From the NCBI GenBank assembly GCA_031772625.1, contig CM062817.1:887196184-887260183 (forward strand): DNA of 64,000 bases. Direction: 5' to 3'. Shown one piece after another: positions 58,080 to 64,000 of this stretch. How positions within the stretch are numbered: position 1 is the stretch's first letter; every line of letters begins with the position of its first letter. The notes beneath the pieces were generated by a model. That model was not told where the DNA came from. It saw only the letters and a program-made list of their open reading frames with translations, and did not search any database. A program made the position numbers and the translations under genes. This stretch comes from Pinus tabuliformis (taxonomy: Eukaryota > Streptophyta > Pinopsida > Pinales > Pinaceae).

Positions 58080-59602
58080 TTTGCAGAAGCTTCAGGCCAT
58101 CCACATTGGGAAGCAGCTATGAATGAAGAATATCATTCATTGATGACAAATGATACATGGGATCTTGTTCCTCTACCAAAGGGACGCAAACTTGTTAGAT
58201 GTAAATGGGTTTACAGAACCATGGACCAGATGGGAAAGTTGATAAACATAAAGCTCGTCTCGTTGCTAAGGGCTTTTCACAGGTTGAAGGCATTGACTAC
58301 ACTGAAACCTTCTCCCCTGTTGCCAAAATGAACTCTATCCGCCTTGTTCTTTCCCTTGCTGCCTCTTTAAAATGGGAAGTCCATCAGATGGATGTTAAAT
58401 CTGCCTTCTTGCATGGGGACTTGCAGGAAGAAATCTATATGGAACAACCCATTGGCTTCATACAAACAGACTCCAGCCTTGTTTGTCGACTTAAGAAATC
58501 CCTTTATGGCCTCAAGCAAGCTCCTCGGGCTTGGTATGCCAAAATGGATAGCTTTCTTTTAGAATCTGGCTTTTCTAGGTGTCATTCTGACAATACTGTC
58601 TACACCAAGAAAGTGGGAAACTCTCTTATCATACTTGTTCTTTATGTTCATGATCTTATTCTTACTGGTAGTGATCCCAACCTTATAAACCATGTGAAGT
58701 CCAGCCTTAAAAAGAAATTTGAAATGACAGACTTAGGACACTTACACTATTTTCTCGGTCTTCAAGTCTTGCAATCCAAGGAGGGTATTTTCCTTTCCCA
58801 GTCCAAGTATGCTTGTGATATTCTTCGTCATTTTCACATGGAAGACTGTAAGCCAGCCCCTTCTCCCTTTCAGTCTGGAGTCAAACTTTCAGTCTCTTGT
58901 ACTTCTCCTGAAGTTGATGCTACCTTATACCGTCAACTTGTAGGAAAACTCTTGTATTTAACCCATACTCGTCCTGATCTTTCCTTTGTTGTTGGCCTTG
59001 TTGCTCGTTTTATGCAAAACCCCCGTGAAAGTCATTGGAAAGCAGCTAAAAGAATACTTCGTTATGTTCGAGGTACAGTACAGTTTGGGATTCATTACAG
59101 TGCCAAAGCAGCTCCTTTGTTAGTTGGTTTCACTGATTCTGATTGGGCTGGTGACCCTGATGATCGGAAGTCTACTGCCGGTTATGTCTTCACTCTTGGT
59201 TCAGGACCTATTACATGGGCTTGTAAGAAACAGGCTGCCATTTCTCTTTCGTCAGCAGAAGCAGAGTATCGTGGTGCCGTGGAAGCTAGTAAGGAAGCCT
59301 TGTGGCTTCGTCAGATCCTATCAGAGTTTGGCTTTGAGCAGCAGCATCCAACCACACTTTGGTGTGATAATCAAAGTGCCATTCAGCTATGCAAAGATCC
59401 AGTCCAGCATCAGCGCAGCAAACACATTGAACTACACATGCACTTCATCAGAAAGCTCATTCATGACCATGTTCTTGAAGTGCAATATTGTTCAACAGAT
59501 GATCAGGTTGCAGACATCTTCACAAAGGCTCTCACAGAGGCGAAGTTCACTAAACTTCGATATATGCTTGGAGTTCAGGAAGTTGTCACTAAGGGGGGAT
59601 AG
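58080..59602 (+). CDS. Reverse transcriptase and RNase H part of element W
   Basis: Copia RT motifs in order: HWEAAMNEEYHSLMTNDTWDLVP, KARLVAKGFSQVEGIDYTET, HQMDVKSAFLHGDLQEEIYM, KSLYGLKQAPRAWYAKMDSF and DLGHLHYFLGLQVL. RNase H follows with GFTDSDWAGDPDDRKSTAGY, SSAEAEYRGAVEA and WCDNQSAIQL, ending near KALTEAKFTKLRYMLGV. These enzymes copy element RNA into DNA. The edges are approximate. Together with the upstream part it gives a full copia domain set. Confidence 0.9.
59590..59601 (+). promoter_or_regulatory. Extra polypurine-tract-like copy in element W
   Basis: TAAGGGGGGAT at the end of the coding region, repeated about 83 bases later directly before the 3' LTR. Confidence 0.6.
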
Positions 59603-59673
59603 GCTCTAGTGCCTCCTTCCTTCTCCTATTGTGTCATATTTGTAAATCCTTCAATCCTATCCCAAGTTGTTCT

Positions 59674-59683
59674 TAAGGGGGGA
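59674..59683 (+). promoter_or_regulatory. Polypurine tract of element W
   Basis: TAAGGGGGGA directly before the 3' LTR at 59684. Confidence 0.85.
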
Positions 59684-60137
59684 TGTTAGGATATTCCGAC
59701 ACATAGGAAATAGTTAAGTTCAACTTGGTCTAGTATAGAGTTAGGTATAGAGTTAGGTAAAGTGTGTTTCTTTACCGTTGTACATTTTGTAACTTACAAT
59801 CCGACGGTCACGATATGTAGTGATCCGACGGTTCATTCTCTCCTCGGTATTACCGACACTTGATCCGTGGCTTGACACCCGATTGGTCCATGAGTTCTAT
59901 TTAAAGCGCATGGAGGGTCATTGTTCGGGTAATCCGTGCATGAGAGAAGCTTATGTAAATTTTCATTCTTTGATTAATAAATTGCCTGTAGTACCCACGT
60001 TGGGACAGGCCGTGGACTGTTTCCCTCTTTGAGGGTTTTAACCACGTCAAAAATACTGGTGTATTGATCTGTGATCTGCTTGTGAGCGGTGCCCTTTTGA
60101 TATTCTTTCTGAGGAACTTACCCTGTAATTTCCTACA
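59684..60137 (+). repeat. 3' LTR of element W
   Basis: 454 bp; differs from the 5' LTR at six positions. Confidence 0.95.
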
Positions 60138-60142
60138 GAAAA
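60138..60142. repeat. Target-site duplication of element W, right
   Basis: GAAAA, matching 54165-54169. Confidence 0.9.
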
Positions 60143-61080
60143 TACATTTGCTCAATATAAGTTTAACCCTCTTTTGGACTGAGATAGAATCTTTACGAAA
60201 AAGGAATACCTTATTCAAACATGGCTAAGAGGTTCTCCTGAGTATTTTTTCTACCTTTTCAGACTCAAGAGACTATTCATGAAAAGGAATATTTGGAGTT
60301 TTCTTTTTTGGCTCTTTTTCAAAATCTCTAAACATGAAAAAAAGGTCGAGTTACACCTTCATTGGACTCATAAAAACATCAAACAATGATGGACTCATCA
60401 AACATGATGGGACCAAACCACTCCTTCTCAGGGTTCATTAAAAATGCTCAGAGGGATTCATTTGAAGGATGAACTTATAGATCAAGCATATGTTATCCTC
60501 CTCAATATTGTTAAAAAATAAAGAGGCACTAGCAAGAAATGGTTGGGGAATTTGGGAAAAAAAGGTACTCCACTTATTAATGGCAACAAGTTACTCTTGA
60601 ACATGACACTCTTCCACTTCATCTCTGTGGTTGTTAGGTTGAGAAATTCAATTTTATTTTGGTTCATCACACCATATCAATGCTCTGCTTTCAGTTTTGG
60701 GTCAATGCTGCCAACTCCATTCAGTGTCGTCAATATGTTCAAGAGAAGTCATTCAGTTTATCTCTACTACAATACTCTTAAGTCTTCATTCCATATTAGT
60801 TGTTCCTAAACCATTTCCACATCAACATCATTCTGCCTTAAATCATGATACCAATTTTATGTCATTGATGGGGAATACATAAAATTCCTCCTATGATAGG
60901 TCACTTTCTGTCGACATTAGTTCATCATCCAAGGAGTTGACTTAGAAATTCCTTCAATACCTTGGGACTTGTATACATCAATGAAAATTTTCCTCGGTCT
61001 TTGTGAAGGTTTTCATCATTAGCCTTCAACCGATAGATTATGTATTGTGTTCAAATTCAACTCATTTATTCACAACATCC

Positions 61081-61929
61081 AAGTAAAAACCACGCTACCA
61101 ACATGAGGCTAGTATAGTGCAACTCGCCATTAGCACGAGTTGCCAGTGTCACACTCGCGCTCACCCTAAAATTAGGGTTTTGAGATTACGTCTTCAAGGA
61201 AGGCCCAAGGAATGTTTTCATTAATTCTTTAGGGAGGATTTGGACTGCATATCCGGATGGGTACACTGCATAATTGCCAAGTTTTGGGCACTTCGTGTTA
61301 TGACACAAGGAAGTGCAGGTGGTGTGACAAAATATTGTGTAACAGATGCCCCCTAAAGCATGAAGGTAGAACAGGGAGTGATGGTTTAGATGATTTACAA
61401 GCTTTTGCAAGGATGATAACAAACACTATCAGGAGACCTACAAATCAAGGACACATATACATATACATATATGATATCGAAACATGAATCCACGGTATGG
61501 ATGTAGCCATCTGGATAAAAAGGACTATGTGAAAATATCCATGGCATGGGCGCAACCATCCGAATGAAAAGGATCATCTAGAAATCTAAGATCCAAGGTA
61601 TGGACACAACCACCCAATATAGAAGGATCATCATCATCATAAATATAAAGTCCCACGGTATGGTCGCAGCCATCCATATAGAAGAAACATGTGTACAATC
61701 ATGAATAATACATAACTCCATGCAACCTGAGTAATAACAGACAAAACTCAGGGTCTTGCACTCCATCCCAACCCGATAAAAGTATGAATTCTAACATGCG
61801 AGTGAATGTGTCGAAGTCGAACATGCTAGAAAACCACCTGATTACCAGCCAATGATGTGGACTATTAACGGGCATGAGAGAAACCACTAATAATGACGAT
61901 GGCCCTCAAGGTACCATAGTACCATCTGT
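61081..61929. other. Spacer between the inverted V tails
   Basis: No recognised gene. It contains a tandem repeat (61485-61700). A short frame at 61257-61487 with CRWCDKILCNRC resembles no family that I know. Confidence 0.55.
61485..61700. repeat. About 55-bp tandem repeat, four units
   Basis: Units run like ATCCACGGTATGGACGCA followed by ACCATCC and AGAAAGGATCAT (starts at about 61488, 61540, 61590 and 61651). Spacing varies between 50 and 60 bases because of small indels. Confidence 0.82.
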
Positions 61930-63218
61930 GAATGTGAAAATAAAGTTGAAGTCAAACACTTGTGGAATCATCTGATCGAAGTCCAATGATGAAAACCTAT
62001 CGTCAGATGTAAAGAACTTGCCATTAAGGCATACAAGCTCCAACCTATTGAAAAGGGGTCTCTAAATCGTTTTCCTGGATAATGAGCTGAAGTCGACAGG
62101 AAGTGACCCATCAAAGAAGGGTCATAATGATTCCCTCATCATCGACACGAAACAAGGAATAAAGTGGAATAAATGAGTATGATCCAAGACTGTAACAAAA
62201 GGTCAGAGAATGTATAGGTAATAAACTGCGGATAGGACTTCTCTTGAACATATCAGCGACATGACTCCAGTGTGTGGCAATATTTGACTCAACATAAGGC
62301 CAAGTGTCATGATGACGAAATGGAATAGTTAGATGAGAGGCAAAATGGATCACCCAAACTGGGAAATACAAGTGACTGAGCGAATATATCCCAAACCCGA
62401 CACGAGAAAAATATGAGTTTCATGTTTAAGAGCGACATGTTTCCTATACAAGAGATGTTTCATTTCATTTTCCCCACTATTTCTAGCGAGTACCCCAATT
62501 ATTTTTAATCACAAGCTTGAAGGGGATAACATATGCTTGTCGTATAAGTTCATTCTTCGAATGAATCCATTCTAGTAATTTTTACGAGTCCTAGGAAGGA
62601 GAAACTCAGTCTCATCATGGTGACAAGTCTTTTGCGGTTTAATTTTTACGAGTTTGGTGGAAGAATAACTCAGTGTCTTGTTCATATTTAGAGAGTTTGA
62701 AAAAGAGACGAAAAAGAAAACTCCATCATGTCCATTTTCGTAATTTTTCTCTCAAACCCGAAAAGGAAGAAAACAATATTCGAGATAAACTCTTGACCAT
62801 GTCGAACAAGGTGTACCTTTTTTGTAAATAGTCAATCCTGGCCTGAAAAAGGGTTAAACGTATACTGAGACGACGTTAATTCATTTAATTTAACAAGTTC
62901 TAAAAGACAAGTACTCGACGATCTTTTCATATTTTGAGAGTCAGAAAAGAGCTTAAAGATGACTCCACCTGGAGGAACGAGTGGTATAAAAGGATAACAA
63001 CTAGTTCTGGTCATGATGGAACTGCTCAAAACACGCAAAGGTCAAGAGGTTGGCTAATAATACCACTCATCGCAAATGTTCCCCAGGCATGGGTAAAACA
63101 ACCAAGTGAAAGTGTATGATCATCAAAAGAGATGGTGGCAATGGAAAGGAAAAACCAAGGCTCATCTAGCAAAAAATAGGTTGATAAAACAGAAATCACG
63201 AGAGATAAAAAGGGAAAT

Positions 63219-63525
63219 GGTTTCATTGTTACACAAGCTTGAAACATGGGAAACTATGCTTGAGTATACTTGAATATGGTTTCATTTTTCACAAGCTTGA
63301 AACATGAGAAAAAGCTATGCTTGGATTTGGTTTCATTTTACACAACCTTGAAATGGAAACAAACTGTGCTTGGGTTTGGTTTCATTTTTACACAAGATTG
63401 AAACAAAAACAAACTATTCTTGGGTTTGGTTTCAGTTTTACACAAGCTTGAAATGGAAACAAACTATGCTTGGGTTTGGTTTCATTTTTACACAAGCTTG
63501 AAACAAAGATAAACTATGCTTGAGA
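63219..63525 (-). repeat. 50-bp hairpin minisatellite, six units
   Basis: Each unit starts GGTTTCATTTTTACACAAG and continues CTTGAAAC, so GTTTCA can pair with TGAAAC around a short loop. Unit starts are 49-60 bases apart. The left arm has only two such units. Confidence 0.85.
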
Positions 63526-63713
63526 TAAGTTGCATGCCCCCATCATAATGACTCAATTCAAGGTACATGCCCCGCAAGCTTCATTTCATTCACCTAAGTA
63601 GATGATTGGTTACTAATAGGTGGATGGAATGAAGGTTTACTTATGAGATCAAGTGAAAGACTTGACTGGGATTTTAAGAGATCTAATCAAAGACTCGAAT
63701 TGGAAAGGGATTT

Positions 63714-63860
63714 GTTTCATTTTTTAATGAGCTTGACACAAGAAAATAACCATGCTCATGAAGACCTATTTAATTTTTTAACGAGGTTGACATAGTAATA
63801 GAACTATCCTCATGTCCCGTGTTTCATTTTTTAACGAGATTGACACAAGACAAGGAACTT
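63714..63860 (-). repeat. 53-bp hairpin repeat, three units
   Basis: Units like GTTTCATTTTTTAATGAG followed by CTTGACACAAG, starting near 63714, 63767 and 63820. The left arm has one (53518-53542). Confidence 0.75.
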
Positions 63861-64000
63861 TGCTCCAAGCCATTGATCATAGACCAAGAGAGGCAATGGC
63901 TTCCAAGAGGTTCTCATCAGATGGGAGAACAACACTCTGGAAGGAATACATGTCCAGGGATCCAATGGAAAAATCGGGCTCCAATTCCCCCAATACATGG

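Larger units (their letters stand above)
54170..60137 (+). mobile_element. Young Ty1/copia element W
   Basis: A 5968-bp element with two 454-bp LTRs that differ at only six positions by my count (about 98.7% identical), a 5-bp duplication (GAAAA), a primer-binding site (54624-54635) and a polypurine tract (about 59674-59683). Gag, protease, integrase, RT and RNase H are all present in copia order (55563-59602). It looks nearly whole, with about one break in the coding region. It is the youngest element in the window. At typical plant rates this divergence means roughly half a million years, or several million years at slow gymnosperm rates. Confidence 0.95.
53365..61080 (+). repeat. Left arm: V tail, split by copia element W
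   Basis: 53365-54169 plus 60143-61080 (about 1.7 kb without W) matches the reverse complement of about 61930-64000. Anchors include GTACTGGGGGCATTGGA against its inverted partner at the window end, AAGCATATGTTATCC (60484-60498) and ATATGTTCAAGAGAAGTC (60733-60750). Divergence is high, so this is an old duplication or two separate insertions of one family. Confidence 0.75.
61930..64000 (-). repeat. Right arm: V tail in inverted orientation
   Basis: The reverse complement of this stretch follows the left arm from about 61080 back to 53365. Matches include AAGCATATGTTATCC (inverted near 62526-62540) and ATATGTTCAAGAGAAGTCC (inverted near 62237-62255). It also includes the end of V-type coding sequence near 63900-63995, so V coding DNA probably continues past the window edge on the minus strand. 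It is longer than the left arm, partly because of extra minisatellite units. Confidence 0.75.

Noticed and set aside
61257-61487. Short frame with CRWCDKILCNRC, zinc-finger-like
   Set aside because: Four cysteines in a single short frame, with no known family and no supporting context.
53365-64000. Foldback or Helitron-type DNA transposon with very long inverted ends
   Set aside because: The arms include the end of gypsy-related coding sequence and differ in length. Two copies of one retroelement family in opposite orientation explain them better.

Overview
The window looks like intergenic DNA from a plant with a large, repeat-dense genome. It is AT-rich and packed with Ty1/copia and Ty3/gypsy LTR retrotransposons, has one plant-type L1 LINE, and shows no host gene I can support. 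A gymnosperm (conifer-like) genome is my best guess from the age and nesting of the elements, but this is inference. I see no rRNA or tRNA gene, no CRISPR array and no operon.

Layout. 1-6985: a tandem gypsy array on the minus strand (three LTRs sharing two identically reduced internal regions, 500-6739), apparently sitting inside an older copia-like LTR. 7040-7645: a plus-strand gypsy integrase-tail remnant. 7646-12435: a decayed minus-strand copia element with one LTR that carries a transcribed minisatellite.

12727-41029: a nest of elements. A minus-strand L1 LINE is bounded by a perfect 15-bp target-site duplication whose two copies are now 28 kb apart. Its 3' end is at 12742-14725 and its 5' UTR plus ORF1 at 38485-41014. 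Between them lie a half gypsy element G (14726-17610), an old LTR-like element X (17611-38484), a gag-only gypsy element Y in X's left terminal repeat (17986-25985, TSD TCTGG), and a gypsy element Z with all ends present in X's right terminal repeat (32108-38104, TSD CCTCA). By-eye terminal-repeat divergence (X about 13%, Z about 9%, Y about 6%) agrees with this order.

41030-51230: mostly unassigned AT-rich DNA with several local tandem duplications, a GC-richer stretch and one gypsy integrase-tail remnant. 51231-64000: a gypsy-related gag-protease remnant (V) followed by a repeat-rich non-coding tail. The tail is present again in inverted orientation at 61930-64000. The left copy of the tail is split by a young copia element W (54170-60137, TSD GAAAA, LTRs about 98.7% identical).

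The genes do not form a cellular pathway; their common theme is retrotransposition. Autonomous-type elements (C, G, Z, W and the LINE) carry polymerase domains. The array units, Y and V carry only gag or gag-protease plus long non-coding tracts, as expected of elements that borrow enzymes from relatives. The least familiar signals are the hairpin-forming 100-bp repeats in X, the exactly phased 27-bp repeat in X, and the hairpin minisatellites that differ in copy number between the inverted V tails.
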